Assembly (NCBI GenBank): GCA_046484625.1
Contig: JAWOIO010000203.1
Coordinates: forward strand, 1-13,044
Length of the DNA: 13,044 nt
Reading direction: 5' to 3'
DNA from: DASUAO01 sp046484625
Lineage (GTDB): Bacteria; Actinomycetota; Acidimicrobiia; IMCC26256; PALSA-555
Made by a program: the position numbers and the translations under genes. Shown here piece after piece: positions 12,826-13,044 of this stretch. Numbering within the stretch: the stretch's first letter is position 1; every line of letters starts with the position of its first letter. The notes under the pieces were generated by a model. That model had not been told where the DNA came from and did no database searches. It was given only the letters and a program-made list of their open reading frames with translations.

Positions 12826-13044
12826 CTATGCCAGCCGCTGGTTCGCGCGCCGCAGCGTGATGATCTTGGCGTCGATCCATTCCACGACACCGTGGACGAC
12901 CAAGGCGAAGATCCCGTACATGATGATCGCGAACAGCACGGCGAAGTCGATGATCGAGCCATTGGCGAAGGTGGCCTGCGGGAAGATCCCCCGGAACGGC
13001 TCGAGGACACGATCGGCGCTGCGGTACACCCATTCCGTGAACGA
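12826..13044 (-). CDS. YggT-family membrane protein, 5' end cut by window
   Basis: The last 72 residues of a small membrane protein. EPFRGIFPQATFANGSIIDFAVLFAII shows the YggT pattern (PF02325-type): a P-x-R-x-x-x-P segment before a helix that starts with a conserved Asp. One long helix follows (IIDFAVLFAIIMYGIFALVVHGVV), and the tail is short and basic. YggT proteins are inner-membrane proteins linked to osmotic tolerance and, in many bacteria, encoded near cell-division genes. The frame stays open to position 13044 (SFTEWVYRSADRV at the edge), so the start lies outside; the GTG at 13029 is internal. It converges on the LPG-synthase-TM gene. Confidence 0.8.
   Translation of the reverse strand, partial: SFTEWVYRSADRVLEPFRGIFPQATFANGSIIDFAVLFAIIMYGIFALVVHGVVEWIDAKIITLRRANQRLA

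Overview
This is a high-GC chromosomal window, most consistent with Actinomycetota. GC-ending codons dominate every gene. GTG and TTG starts occur, promoter-like sites are TANNNT, and the protein families (Tat lipoprotein, multidomain cyclase/ATPase regulator, DUF7144-like, RDD and LPG-synthase-TM membrane proteins) are typical of that phylum. A member of the Acidimicrobiia would fit, but I cannot prove the class from sequence alone.

Layout. (1) Bases 1-1440 look accessory. They hold a two-gene minus-strand operon: a RelA/SpoT-type synthetase lacking a hydrolase domain, whose stop overlaps the start of an 83-residue unknown protein. A broken tRNA-Arg-like 3' half lies upstream of it, and short repeats lie downstream. 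This is the best candidate for an undescribed system: a possible toxSAS-like toxin/antitoxin or regulator pair beside an integration scar. (2) 1475-1888 is a minus-strand remnant of an intradiol-dioxygenase lipoprotein whose catalytic core has been removed in frame. (3) 1959-5234 is a large minus-strand class III cyclase / AAA ATPase / helical-repeat regulator. (4) 5335-6535 holds tRNA-His and tRNA-Lys on the plus strand, flanking a minus-strand TIGR01777-type epimerase gene. (5) 6590-13044 is a run of envelope genes: a three-helix membrane protein, two DUF7144-like paralogues, an RDD protein, a GlsB/YeaQ-like protein, an 800-residue LPG-synthase-TM protein with a degenerate kinase-like middle, and a truncated YggT gene at the right edge.

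The envelope block shows a history of local duplication. The last 141 bases of the RDD coding region recur almost exactly right after the GlsB-like gene, followed by a more diverged piece of that gene, and the two DUF7144 paralogues bracket the block. A short 30-codon ORF with a very strong Shine-Dalgarno runs into the start of the LPG-synthase-TM gene with an ATGA overlap, which suggests translational coupling. I infer a membrane or stress-adaptation theme for this half; no shared pathway is proven.
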